This document shows positions 17,784-26,358 of a stretch of 64,000 bases of DNA, in pieces. A model generated the notes under the pieces. It was not told where the DNA came from and searched no databases. It was given only the letters and a program-made list of their open reading frames with translations. The stretch spans positions 1 to 64,000 of the forward strand of contig CAZLPU010000019.1 in NCBI GenBank assembly GCA_964561475.1. Direction: 5' to 3'. A program made the position numbers and the translations under genes. This DNA comes from CAYUYV01 sp964561475. GTDB taxonomy: Bacteria > Pseudomonadota > Alphaproteobacteria > JAJFIK01. Each line of letters opens with the position of its first letter. Positions within the stretch are counted from its first letter, which is position 1.

Positions 17784-18527
17784 ATGATTGGGACGATGCC
17801 GGATATACCGTCTCCTCCTGTGCAGATCCTGGTGGTTGATGACGACCCGGAGTTGCGCAATCTCATTTCTCATCAGCTTGCTGAGTACGGGTTTACTGTG
17901 GAGACCGCAGGGAGCGCCGCGGAGGGCCACCAACGTATCATTGAAGGCGGACTCGATCTCATTCTGCTGGATCTGGGGCTTGGAGATGGTGACGGCATGG
18001 ACCTGTGCCGGGATCTGCGCCGCGAACGCACTGAACCGATCATTATGCTGACGGCGAGGGATGATCCCATAGACCGGATCATGGGGATTGAGGTGGGAGC
18101 GGACGACTACATTACCAAGCCCTTTCATACCCGTGAACTTGTGGCCCGGATCAGGGCAGTGTTACGCAGAACCGGAACAAGCGGTTCAGCGGTGTCCGGC
18201 CGCACTGTCACGGCCTACCGCTTCGCTGGATGGCATCTCGATCTGATACGCCGGGAACTGCGCCGGCCCTGCGGTACCTTGATCCATCTCAGTGATGCGG
18301 AGTTTGAGTTTCTGGCGGTTCTTGCGGCCCGAGCCGGACGGGTGGTAACCCGGGACGAGGCCTACCAGGCGCTTCATGGTCGTCTTCCGGATCCGGAGGA
18401 CCGCAGCCTGGACCTGAGATTGAGCCGACTGCGGCGCAAGGTTGAAGATGATCCCAAGCAACCGGCCTTGATCAAGACCGTTCGCGGCGGTGGCTATCTT
18501 CTGACTGAACAGGTGGAAACCCTATGA
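17784..18527 (+). CDS. OmpR/PhoB-family response regulator
   Basis: 247 residues: a receiver domain (about 13-125) with VVDDD, phospho-acceptor Asp63 in LLDLGLGDGDG, LTAR and Lys in ITKPF; then a winged-helix DNA-binding domain (about 145-240) with LSDAEFEFLAVLAARAGRVV, SLDLRLSRLRRKVE and IKTVRGGGYLL. It overlaps the histidine kinase gene by four bases (ATGA), so the pair is one operon. Start at 17784 or the ATG at 17796; neither has a strong ribosome site. Target genes are unknown; the FLGG-repeat and EF-hand genes are divergent from it and are candidates. Confidence 0.92.
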   Translation: MIGTMPDIPSPPVQILVVDDDPELRNLISHQLAEYGFTVETAGSAAEGHQRIIEGGLDLILLDLGLGDGDGMDLCRDLRRERTEPIIMLTARDDPIDRIMGIEVGADDYITKPFHTRELVARIRAVLRRTGTSGSAVSGRTVTAYRFAGWHLDLIRRELRRPCGTLIHLSDAEFEFLAVLAARAGRVVTRDEAYQALHGRLPDPEDRSLDLRLSRLRRKVEDDPKQPALIKTVRGGGYLLTEQVETL

Positions 18528-19909
18528 CTGGCAACCTTCGTCTGCTTCTTGACGGTTTGCGTAGCAGCGTGCCGCCAATCACCGCCGGCATCTCACTGGT
18601 ATGGGTTACGGTTGGCATGGTCACCGTGGTCTACCTTCTACAGCTTCTCATGGTCTACGCATACAGCGTTCAGCGGTCGGAGGTAGGCATCGGCGTACGC
18701 TACACTGTACCCGATCAGGTTGCAGCGATCATCGAAAGCGCCGACAATCTGTCTGGAACAGACCGGAAAACCCTTCTGCGCGCGGTGAATGGCGTAGGCC
18801 TGCATGTGGAGATCATGGACGATTTTCCGCGTCCAGAGGAAGATGGCAGCACACGGGGGATCCCTCAGGTCATCCAACGCATGGCTGACTATCTGCCACC
18901 GGAGAAAATACACCTGATCAACAGTATGAGGATCTGGCTCTATTACGCCCCCAATCAGCCCGCTGTTCTGGACGAGGCGCGCATGGCCCTGCGGCTCAGT
19001 GACGGAAAAGTGCTCTATTTTCTTGTATCCGATAATCTGACCGAGCGTTTCGCAATGGTGTGGAATGTAATGGCGGCTGGTGTCATTGGCCTGATAATCA
19101 TGGTGGTGATGCTCGTGGCCGTGCGCCGGGTGGTCGCGCCCCTTAAACACATAGCGCGGGCGGCGGAAAGGCTTGGCCAGGATTTGGCCGCGCCTCCGCT
19201 GGAAGAACGGGGCGTCGGCGAACTGCGCACCGTGGCCAACGCTTTCAATACCATGCAACATCGCATTCGATCCCTGGTGGATCAGCGCACCCATCTCCTG
19301 GCGGGGATCAGTCACGACCTGCGCACAACCCTTGCCCGCCTGCAATTGCGTCTTGATGATCTGCAGCCCTCTCCCACCAGAGACAAAGCCCTGCGGGAAG
19401 CAGACTACATGCTGAGAGTTTTTGATCAGCATATGGATTTTGCACGTTCGTCGGATCTGCGCGAACCCAAAACACGATTCGACATTGCCCATTTGATCCA
19501 GGATATCGCCGATGACGCGCGGGAGGCGGGCAGTGAGGCCGGCTACAGCGGACCGGATCGAATGACCATCCAGGGCAGGCCCGATGCTCTGCGCCGGGCA
19601 CTCACCAACCTGGCGAATAACGCCATCACCTATGGCGAACGAGCCGATCTTGAACTTGCTCAGGGTATGGAGGGAACTGTGATCCGGATCATGGACCGTG
19701 GTCCGGGGATCTCGCCTGAGAACCGGACAGTCATATTCGAACCCTTCCAACGCCTTAGCCGGGAAACACCCCCGGCGGGAGCGCCACGAGTTGGGCTTGG
19801 CCTCGCCATAGCGCGCGCCATTATTCAGGGGCACGGTGGGACAATCACTGTCGGGGACCGGGAGGACGGAGGAGCTGTCTTCGAAGTAACCCTCCCGGAC
19901 CTCTCATAA
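18524..19909 (+). CDS. EnvZ-like sensor histidine kinase
   Basis: 461 residues. TM1 (about 20-45) and TM2 (about 178-203) enclose a ~130-residue periplasmic sensor, followed by HAMP, a dimerisation domain with His264 in GISHDLRTTLARL, and an ATPase with NLANNAITYG, MDRGPGISPE and GLGLAIARAIIQGHGG. The H-box has Thr where the EnvZ class normally has Pro (HDLRTP); the Thr needed for phosphatase activity is kept. The preceding response regulator gene overlaps it by four bases, so both are made together. The signal sensed is not evident. Confidence 0.92.
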   Translation: MTGNLRLLLDGLRSSVPPITAGISLVWVTVGMVTVVYLLQLLMVYAYSVQRSEVGIGVRYTVPDQVAAIIESADNLSGTDRKTLLRAVNGVGLHVEIMDDFPRPEEDGSTRGIPQVIQRMADYLPPEKIHLINSMRIWLYYAPNQPAVLDEARMALRLSDGKVLYFLVSDNLTERFAMVWNVMAAGVIGLIIMVVMLVAVRRVVAPLKHIARAAERLGQDLAAPPLEERGVGELRTVANAFNTMQHRIRSLVDQRTHLLAGISHDLRTTLARLQLRLDDLQPSPTRDKALREADYMLRVFDQHMDFARSSDLREPKTRFDIAHLIQDIADDAREAGSEAGYSGPDRMTIQGRPDALRRALTNLANNAITYGERADLELAQGMEGTVIRIMDRGPGISPENRTVIFEPFQRLSRETPPAGAPRVGLGLAIARAIIQGHGGTITVGDREDGGAVFEVTLPDLS

Positions 19910-19927
19910 ACACGCGCTCCATAGCCC

Positions 19928-20359
19928 TCACTTCACCCGGTTCAGGGCCTCATCAATGACGACTTCGCCGTCTTCCTTGGTGAAGGGGGCCTTTTGGGGG
20001 TCGGGGAGGATATCAAGGACCGCCTCAGATGGGCGGCAGAGTTTCGTGGCGATCGGTGTCACGACGATGGGGCGGTTGATCAGGATCGGGTGCTCCAGCA
20101 TGAGATCGATGAGTTGATCGTCCGTCCAGTCTGGATCGTCAAGGCCCAGATCATCATAGGGCGTCCCTTTCCGGCGCAGGAGATCCCGCACGGGGTTGGG
20201 CATGGCCATGGCGCGGATCAGATCCACCAGCCGGTCCCGGGACGGAGGGGTTTTCAGATACTCGATGATCGTGGGCTCCACGCCGCTATTGCGGATCATG
20301 GCCAGCACATTGCGGGAAGTGCCGCACTCCGGATTATGATAGATGATGATGTCCGTCAT
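19928..20359 (-). CDS. arsC: glutaredoxin-dependent arsenate reductase
   Basis: ArsC reduces arsenate to arsenite using glutathione/glutaredoxin. 143 residues from the ATG at 20359 (GAGGAGG 5 bases upstream). The N-terminus has HNPECGTSRN with nucleophile Cys12, then IIEYLKTPPSRD, and further on HPILINRPIVV with the Arg of the active site, so the enzyme is complete. No arsR or arsB lies nearby; the genes upstream on the same strand are lysE and argC. It may therefore belong to the housekeeping arsC/yffB-like group, but the NPxCGTSRN and HPILINRPIV motifs favour true ArsC. Confidence 0.9.
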   Translation of the reverse strand: MTDIIIYHNPECGTSRNVLAMIRNSGVEPTIIEYLKTPPSRDRLVDLIRAMAMPNPVRDLLRRKGTPYDDLGLDDPDWTDDQLIDLMLEHPILINRPIVVTPIATKLCRPSEAVLDILPDPQKAPFTKEDGEVVIDEALNRVK

Positions 20360-20509
20360 TTCTGCCTCCTCGCTCCGATCCAGGGCCTTTGGGAGTCCCG
20401 CTCGATATTGGGGGAACGGGCGACAAGCCCCAATCCATGGACACTGAAGCACAGGCCGGACGCGGAAAACAGCCCTGGGGGCGTGCCTTGTCTTGAAGGG
20501 CGGTGGGAT

Positions 20510-21133
20510 TTACCGGTCCAGGATCAGTTTGACGCCGAGCCCCGCGAGGACGGCCCCCGTGAGCCGGTCCAGATAGCCCTTCAGACGCCGGTACCGCTCC
20601 TTCATGGTCCCCAGGGTCAACGCATAGGCGACAAAGCCGTACCACAGGGTTTCGATCACCAGCACATTGGCCAGGACGATGCCGTAGAGTGCGAACGGTG
20701 CGCCGGCAGGGATCAGCGTGATGAACACGGACCCGAAAAAGACCGCCGGTTTGGGATTGGACAATTGGGTCACCAGCCCTTTGCGGAACCCGTTGGCCCT
20801 ACCGGCCCCGCCTCCCGGGATCGCATCAGCCACCGGAAGCGGATCATCCGCATGGCGCCAGATCTTCCAGGCAATGTAAATGAGATAGGCTGCACCGGCG
20901 ATCTTCAGGACCGTGTAGAGCCAGGGCACCGCCAGAAACACAGCCTTCAACCCAAAAAGCGCTGCCGCCGCCCAGACCGTGGCCCCGACACCGGCCCCCA
21001 CCGCAGATGCAAGACCCGCCCGGCGGGACGCGGCCACCGACAACTGCGCCACGACGACAAAGGTCGGCCCGGGGGATATGGCAGCCATGAGATGGGCCGC
21101 CGCAAGACCGGTCAGGATCAGGACAAATTCCAT
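20510..21133 (-). CDS. LysE/RhtB-family amino-acid exporter
   Basis: 207-residue inner-membrane exporter with about six transmembrane helices. The N-terminus carries the family signature AAHLMAAISPGPTFVVVAQ and mid-protein GFRKGLVTQLSNPKPAVFF, which together define LysE/RhtB transporters that export amino acids such as homoserine, threonine or leucine. The substrate cannot be read from sequence. It lies between argC (73-base gap) and arsC (150-base gap) on the same strand. The ATG at 21133 has GAAGGAA upstream. Confidence 0.9.
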   Translation of the reverse strand: MEFVLILTGLAAAHLMAAISPGPTFVVVAQLSVAASRRAGLASAVGAGVGATVWAAAALFGLKAVFLAVPWLYTVLKIAGAAYLIYIAWKIWRHADDPLPVADAIPGGGAGRANGFRKGLVTQLSNPKPAVFFGSVFITLIPAGAPFALYGIVLANVLVIETLWYGFVAYALTLGTMKERYRRLKGYLDRLTGAVLAGLGVKLILDR

Positions 21134-21206
21134 CGCGTCGTTCCTTCAGCAGCTTGACCGGACCGTCCGTTCACGCCCAGTCCTATCGTTACATCAAGTC
21201 TTGTCG

Positions 21207-22268
21207 TCACGGAAACAGAGGAGGCTGGGTCAATGCGGTGGTTTCGGGGAGGTCCATCATGAGGTTGAAATTCTGGATGGCCTGGCCGCTGGAGCCCTTC
21301 ACCAGATTGTCGATGGTGGCGATCACGATGGCCCGGCCCGGGATGCGGTCGGCGAAGGCGTTGATCATGCAGTGATTGGAGCCCCGGACATGGCGGGTGG
21401 CGGGAACCTCCCCCTCCGGCAGGACGTGGACGAAGGGCTCATTTTTATAGACCGTCTCCAGCGTCGCGCGCACATCCGCGATGCTCTGGCCCGGGGCAAG
21501 GCGGACATGGCAGGTCACCAGCTCCCCCCGGCTCATGGGCACCAGATGGGGGGTGAAATTCACGATGACATCCGTACCCGCCGCTTTGGAGAGTTCCTGT
21601 TCGATTTCAGGCGCATGGCGATGGTTCGCCACGCCGTATGGGCTGAGGCCCTCCCCTGCCTCACAGAACAGATTGGCCTCCTTCAGTCCCCGCCCGGCGC
21701 CGGAGACGCCGGACTTGGCATCGATGATCAGATCCTCGGGCGCAACCACCCCGGCCTTGAGCAGAGGCGCCAGAGCCAGCAGGGTGGCGGTGGGATAACA
21801 GCCCGGACAGGCCACGAGCCGGGCGGATTTCACCTGGTCCCGGGCCAGCTCCGTCAGCCCGTAGACCGCCTCGCCCTGGAGCGCGGTGGCCCGGTGCTCA
21901 TGGCCGTACCAGCGGGCATAGGTGTCCGGGTTGGTCAGCCGAAAATCCGCCGACAGATCGATGACTTTCAGTCCCTGGGGCAGCCCGGCGATGATTTCCT
22001 GGGTGGTGCCGTGGGGTAGCCCGCAAAAGACCGCATCCACCCCGCCCCAGTCCGCATCCTCCACGCTGAGCAGTTCAGCCGCGACCAGTTCCGGGGCGTT
22101 CACCAGACGCAGATGGGGAAAGACCGCGGTCAGGGGTTTGCCCGCGTGGGAGTTTGCCGTCAGCACACGAAGGGAAACATTAGGATGCCCGTCGAGCAGG
22201 CGCACCAGATCAGCGCCCGTATAGCCGGATGCACCCAGGACACCGACCCGAATGGTCTGAGTGGTCAT
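21207..22268 (-). CDS. argC: N-acetyl-gamma-glutamyl-phosphate reductase
   Basis: ArgC performs the NADPH-dependent reduction of N-acetylglutamyl phosphate to the semialdehyde in arginine synthesis. 353 residues from the ATG at 22268 (AAGGA upstream). It has the Rossmann loop GASGYTG (12-18), FCGLPHGTT, DLSADFRL and the catalytic Cys157 in ACPGCYPTA. In many alphaproteobacteria argC follows rplM-rpsI; here a hybrid kinase gene in the opposite direction sits between them. Confidence 0.96.
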   Translation of the reverse strand: MTTQTIRVGVLGASGYTGADLVRLLDGHPNVSLRVLTANSHAGKPLTAVFPHLRLVNAPELVAAELLSVEDADWGGVDAVFCGLPHGTTQEIIAGLPQGLKVIDLSADFRLTNPDTYARWYGHEHRATALQGEAVYGLTELARDQVKSARLVACPGCYPTATLLALAPLLKAGVVAPEDLIIDAKSGVSGAGRGLKEANLFCEAGEGLSPYGVANHRHAPEIEQELSKAAGTDVIVNFTPHLVPMSRGELVTCHVRLAPGQSIADVRATLETVYKNEPFVHVLPEGEVPATRHVRGSNHCMINAFADRIPGRAIVIATIDNLVKGSSGQAIQNFNLMMDLPETTALTQPPLFP

Positions 22269-22528
22269 GGCGGTCTTTATCCTTGTTTCTTGCGTGAACA
22301 ACACGTGTTGCCTGAACGGGACGGACACCGAGGGCACTGGGCCGAACCACGAGATAAAGCCGATCCGCCCGGGTCAGCCCCCTTTGTACCAGTCCGGGAC
22401 CGTGAGGGGACCCCTTTTCCTGAAGGCCCCTCTGGCCGCGCCTTTTTCCCCCGGGATTGGACCAGCCGGGGCCAAGGAAATTCCTTACCTTTCAGGGTTA
22501 TGATCCCGCTCCATCAGGGGAGGCAGGA

Positions 22529-24433
22529 ATGCTCGGATGGCTCGGAACCCGGGCGGTACAGAACACGCCCGGCGTTCTGGACCGGATCAGGCACTTCAAC
22601 AGTGAGCTCGACAGGCTCATGCGCATCCATACGGAGCAGCGCATGGCCAATCCGGACTTTTTCCGGGAGGTCACCAAGACCGCCAGTGCGAGTCTCCAGG
22701 TCGCCAGGGCCGCGATCTGGGAACTGACGACCGATCCCCTGGCCATCACCTGTTCCGACCTTTTTGAGCGGGAACAGAACGCGCATACTCAAGGCGGTCT
22801 ACTTTGGGGCGCCGACTACCCGACTTATTTTCGTGCACTTATGAACTGCCGGGTGATTGATGCCTCCCACGCCTTGACGGACCCAAGGACCCGGGAGTTC
22901 GCGCGGGCCTATCTGAAAGACTATGACATCCATTCCCTGCTCGATGCTCAGATCCGCTCCGCCAGCGGCCCGAGAGGGGTGGTCTGCTTTGAGAGCGTCG
23001 GTGTTGCGCGGACCTGGACACCGGATGAGATTGCCTTTGCGGCCTCTCTGGCGGAACTGGTGGGGCTTGCCATCGACCGGGAGGAACGCAGCCGGGTCCT
23101 GGCCGCCCTTGAGGACTCGAACCGCCAGCTTGAGCAGGCAGCGATCCGGGCGGAGGCCGCCAGCACCGCCAAATCCGCATTCCTTGCCACCATGAGCCAT
23201 GAAATCCGCACACCGATGAATGGCGTGCTCGGCATGGTTCAGGCCCTCGGCCATACGGATCTGACCGGGGACCAGCGCCAGATGGTGTCGGTGATCGAGG
23301 AGGCCGGCGCCTTCCTGATGAAGGTGCTCAACGATGTGCTGGATTTTTCCCGGATCGAGGCAGGGCAGTTCGAGATCGAACAGATCCCCTTCAGCCTTGC
23401 GGACATCGGGGAGCGGATCAAATCCCTCCAGGGTCTCAGGGCAGACGAAAAGGGCCTTGACCTCGTGGTTGACGGGTTTGACACCTGGCGCATCGGTGAT
23501 CCGGCCAGGATCCTTCAGATCGTCAACAACCTCACCCACAATGCGGTCAAGTTCACGGACACCGGGTCTGTCCGGGTGCGCTGCATACCCGGTGAACTCG
23601 AGGACGGCACGCCGCTGGTGACCTTCGAAATCGCCGATACGGGAATTGGCATGAACCCGGAGCAACTGGGCCGGATCTTCAACCGTTTCACCCAGGCCAG
23701 CTCTTCTACGACCCACTGTCACGGGGGCTCGGGCCTGGGCCTGACCATTGTCCGGGGGCTGGTCGATGCCATGGACGGACAGGTGGATGTGGACAGCGAG
23801 CCGGGCCGGGGGTCTGTCTTCCGGGTCCGGTTGCCTCTGGCCCCGACGGCGGATCTCCAGCCGGCGCCCCGCCCTCACCCGGCCTCCCACAATGGGGATT
23901 GGCTGAAGGACCTGGTCATCCTGGCGGCGGAGGACAATGAGATCAATCAACTGGTGCTCCGGTCGATGCTGGAGCCCTTTGGCGCCCACCTCACCATGAC
24001 CAATAATGGCCAGGAAGCCGTCTCCTATTTCCGGTCAAACCCGGTGGATCTTGTGCTGATGGATATTCAGATGCCGGTCATGGGCGGGGAACAGGCCTTC
24101 AAGGCGATCCGGGCGGTGGAAGCCGAGGCGCGGTTACGCAGTACAGACGCACCGGGCCGGGCCATGGTGCCGGTGATCGCCATGACCGCCAATTCCATGA
24201 CCCACCAGGTGGATCATTATCTCACGGCGGGATTTGACGGGCATGTCGCCAAGCCGATCGACCTCGCCACCATGCTCACCACCATCAGGGAGGCGGTGGA
24301 CCGGGCACGGATCAGGATGACCCCGGCCAATGACGCGGACAGGGATGCGGCGGGCACGGATGCTGGTGTGCAGGAGCAGGTGGCGGCGGGTAGCCGAGGC
24401 AATGGGCCCCGCATCTGGAACGGGGCCCACTGA
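22529..24433 (+). CDS. hybrid sensor histidine kinase, GAF-HisKA-HATPase-REC
   Basis: 634 residues from the ATG at 22529, which has GGGGAGG 5 bases upstream; an in-frame TTG at 22457 is less likely. A GAF-like domain (about 30-180) is followed by a short coiled coil, HisKA with His224 in ATMSHEIRTPMNG, an ATPase with NNLTHNAVKF, ADTGIGM and GSGLGLTIV, and a C-terminal receiver with Asp512 in DLVLMDIQMPVMGG. No transmembrane segment is seen, so it is a soluble cytoplasmic sensor. The final ~35 residues are low-complexity. It has no partner regulator next to it and lies between argC and rpsI on the opposite strand. Confidence 0.93.
   Translation: MLGWLGTRAVQNTPGVLDRIRHFNSELDRLMRIHTEQRMANPDFFREVTKTASASLQVARAAIWELTTDPLAITCSDLFEREQNAHTQGGLLWGADYPTYFRALMNCRVIDASHALTDPRTREFARAYLKDYDIHSLLDAQIRSASGPRGVVCFESVGVARTWTPDEIAFAASLAELVGLAIDREERSRVLAALEDSNRQLEQAAIRAEAASTAKSAFLATMSHEIRTPMNGVLGMVQALGHTDLTGDQRQMVSVIEEAGAFLMKVLNDVLDFSRIEAGQFEIEQIPFSLADIGERIKSLQGLRADEKGLDLVVDGFDTWRIGDPARILQIVNNLTHNAVKFTDTGSVRVRCIPGELEDGTPLVTFEIADTGIGMNPEQLGRIFNRFTQASSSTTHCHGGSGLGLTIVRGLVDAMDGQVDVDSEPGRGSVFRVRLPLAPTADLQPAPRPHPASHNGDWLKDLVILAAEDNEINQLVLRSMLEPFGAHLTMTNNGQEAVSYFRSNPVDLVLMDIQMPVMGGEQAFKAIRAVEAEARLRSTDAPGRAMVPVIAMTANSMTHQVDHYLTAGFDGHVAKPIDLATMLTTIREAVDRARIRMTPANDADRDAAGTDAGVQEQVAAGSRGNGPRIWNGAH
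24403..24429. terminator. possible bidirectional terminator hairpin
   Basis: A perfect 9-bp stem TGGGCCCCG/CGGGGCCCA with a 9-base loop covers the last codons of the hybrid kinase gene, between it and the convergent rpsI. No T-run follows on either strand, so its role in ending transcription is only suggested by position. Confidence 0.35.
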
Positions 24434-24445
24434 GTATCGGGATCG

Positions 24446-24943
24446 TCAGCGTTTGGAGAACTGGAAGCTCCGGCGGGCCTTGGCGCGGCCGTATTTCTTC
24501 CGTTCCACCACCCGGGCATCCCGGGTCAAGAAGCCATGCTTTTTCAGGACCGGGCGCAGATCCGGTTCGTAATAGGTCAAGGCCTTGGAGATGCCGTGGC
24601 GCACGGCGCCCGCCTGACCGGAGAGACCGCCACCCACCACCGTGCAGATGATGTCGTATTGGGAGTCCCGCTCCGCCACCTGGAGGGGCTGGCGCAGGAT
24701 CATCCGCAGCACGGGACGGGCGAAATAGCGCTCGATATCCTTGCCGTTCACGGTCACCACGCCGGTGCCCCGCTTGATCCAGACACGGGCGACCGCGTCC
24801 TTCCGCTTGCCCGTGGCATAAGCCCGGCCATGTTCGTCGATCTTAGGTTCCCGGGAGGCGCTTTCGTCGGCGGCAACGGCGTCCTGGCGCTCCCCATCGG
24901 CCAGAGTACTCAGATCCTTCAGTGTACGGGGTTCGTCAGCCAT
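24446..24943 (-). CDS. rpsI: 30S ribosomal protein S9
   Basis: Component of the small ribosomal subunit whose C-terminal tail reaches the P site. The conserved core (about 40-165) has YATGKRKDAVARVW, GKDIERYFARP, GGGLSGQAGAVRHGI and the invariant end RRSFQFSKR. An N-terminal extension of ~38 residues is seen, as in several alphaproteobacteria. It starts at the ATG at 24943, five bases after the rplM stop, so the two form the standard rplM-rpsI operon. Confidence 0.98.
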   Translation of the reverse strand: MADEPRTLKDLSTLADGERQDAVAADESASREPKIDEHGRAYATGKRKDAVARVWIKRGTGVVTVNGKDIERYFARPVLRMILRQPLQVAERDSQYDIICTVVGGGLSGQAGAVRHGISKALTYYEPDLRPVLKKHGFLTRDARVVERKKYGRAKARRSFQFSKR

Positions 24944-24948
24944 GGTGC

Positions 24949-25416
24949 TCAGGCCCTCACGGAATTCTTGGGATTACGGCTCTTGAAGTCGATCGTTTCC
25001 GGCTTCTGGGCCTCATGGGGATGGTCGGATCCGGCGTAGACGCGCAAATTGGAGAACTGCTTCTTGGCGAGCGGTCCTTCCTTGGGCAGCATCCGCTGCA
25101 CGGCTTTCATCAGCACACGCTCGGGAAACCGTCCGTCCAGCAGCTTGTCGGCGGTGCGGCTCTTGATGCCGCCGGGATAGCCCGTGTGCCAGTAATAGGT
25201 CTGCTGAGTACGCTTGTTGCCGGTGAAATGGACCTTGTCCGCGTTGATGACGATGACATGGTCGCCGCAATCCACATGGGGGGTGTAGTCCGGGCGGTGC
25301 TTGCCGCGCAGGCGCAGGGCGATGAAGCTCGCGAGACGGCCGACAACCGCATCCTCGGCGTCGATCACGATCCACTTCTTCTCGACATCCTGGGCTCTGA
25401 TAAATTGTGTCTTCAT
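24949..25416 (-). CDS. rplM: 50S ribosomal protein L13
   Basis: 155 residues; binds 23S rRNA early in large-subunit assembly. Diagnostic sequences are KWIVIDAEDAVVGRLAS, HVDCGDHVIVINADKV, HTGYPGGIKSR and MLPKEGPLAKKQFSNLRVY. The ATG at 25416 is preferred because L13 proteins start Met-Lys-Thr; a GTG at 25425 is also in frame. First gene of the rplM-rpsI operon, with a clear promoter at 25494-25522. Confidence 0.98.
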   Translation of the reverse strand: MKTQFIRAQDVEKKWIVIDAEDAVVGRLASFIALRLRGKHRPDYTPHVDCGDHVIVINADKVHFTGNKRTQQTYYWHTGYPGGIKSRTADKLLDGRFPERVLMKAVQRMLPKEGPLAKKQFSNLRVYAGSDHPHEAQKPETIDFKSRNPKNSVRA

Positions 25417-25493
25417 AACACTCACTGCCCCGACCCTTGGCGGGACGGGATCCTCTGGTCGGTCATCACCGATGGGGTGATAGGAGATGGGTG

Positions 25494-25522
25494 GTGATAC
25501 TGCCCCCCGCCCCGCCCGTCAA
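25494..25522 (-). promoter_or_regulatory. rplM-rpsI promoter
   Basis: On the minus strand TTGACG (25517-25522) and TATCAC (25494-25499) are separated by 17 bases of G-rich DNA. The expected start near 25487 gives a leader of about 70 bases before rplM. Confidence 0.65.
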
Positions 25523-25604
25523 GGCACATAAATGGATATCTGTGACGAAAGATCGTTTGAAATCAATTGGTTAGTTAAGAGGTATCAAAATACCCCATAT
25601 TCAA

Positions 25605-25934
25605 AAGTGGTGATCGTGCTTGTGACGAACGTCTTGGACCGGGCGGAGATCGGATTGCCCGGGCTCACGCCTCTGATGATGCGGTTTCAGGCTGTGTACT
25701 CAAACGCGACCGCATCGCGATGCAGATGCTTGTGGGCGGGGTGCCGAAGTTTCTCGGCGAGGCGGCCTGGGAAAATCTAGCAACGCCATGGGGTGGTGTT
25801 GATATGGGTCCGGCTCCATCTGTGCCGGACTTCGGAAACGCCCAAGACAGTGTAGTAAGTCCGCACAGGGATTACGATCGAGACCTGCAGGACTTAACCT
25901 GCACGATTCCGGCATTGAGGACCGGGACCTGAAC
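25605..25934 (+). other. possible degraded coding remnant
   Basis: One frame stays open for roughly 110 codons with protein-like composition (DRIARAHASDDAVSG, QMLVGGVPKFLGEAAWENL), but its only ATG is at 25720 and has no ribosome site. I recognise no family. It could be a fragment of a lost gene or chance. The rest of 25523-25954 shows nothing else. Confidence 0.25.
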
Positions 25935-25954
25935 GCGCATTGCGGAGGATGAAG

Positions 25955-26236
25955 ATGTCAGCAGAAGATATTGAGTTCACGTTCTATATCGTTGTGATTG
26001 TCGCTTTATCAGGGACTGCTTTCGGCCTTTTCATCGTATCTAAAGTCTTCAAGCCCCGCCCGGGCCGGCAAAAATCCGGCAGTGAGTATGCCCGCATCCG
26101 GGATGTGTGGGACATTCAGTCGGATGTCACGACTGCGGTCGACGCCCTGGGCGGGGAAATCCGTGCACTGAACGCCCGGATTGCCGATCTGGACAAGCGC
26201 CTCGAGCGGGTCGAAAAGGCCCTGCATCTGGATTGA
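25955..26236 (+). CDS. small membrane protein with C-terminal coiled coil
   Basis: 93 residues from the ATG at 25955, chosen because GGAGG lies 6 bases upstream and overlaps an alternative ATG at 25949. One transmembrane helix (FYIVVIVALSGTAFGLFIVS) is followed by a short basic stretch and a heptad-like helix (GGEIRALNARIADLDKRLER). The layout resembles PspB-type proteins, one anchor plus a coiled coil, but similarity is too weak to assign. It stands alone ahead of a strong hairpin pair. Confidence 0.7.
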   Translation: MSAEDIEFTFYIVVIVALSGTAFGLFIVSKVFKPRPGRQKSGSEYARIRDVWDIQSDVTTAVDALGGEIRALNARIADLDKRLERVEKALHLD

Positions 26237-26288
26237 CCTGCATCCGGATCGGCCTGAATCCGAAGCAAAGCCAGGAGCACAAACGACG

Positions 26289-26346
26289 CGCCGCCCCTCC
26301 GCGAGGGCGGCGCAGGGGCACCGGGCCGGAGTTTGATCCGGCCCGG
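26289..26346. terminator. double-hairpin region between convergent genes
   Basis: Two strong stems lie in a row: CGCCGCCC/GGGCGGCG (26289-26296 with 26305-26312) and the perfect 10-bp CCGGGCCGGA/TCCGGCCCGG (26321-26330 with 26337-26346, 6-base loop). They fill the gap between the small membrane protein gene and the convergent TonB receptor gene and probably limit read-through both ways. No T-run follows. Confidence 0.55.
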
Positions 26347-26358
26347 TCGGATCACGCT

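Noticed and set aside
22799..23989. 396-residue minus-strand frame
   Set aside because: It is antisense to the hybrid kinase with all its motifs in place.
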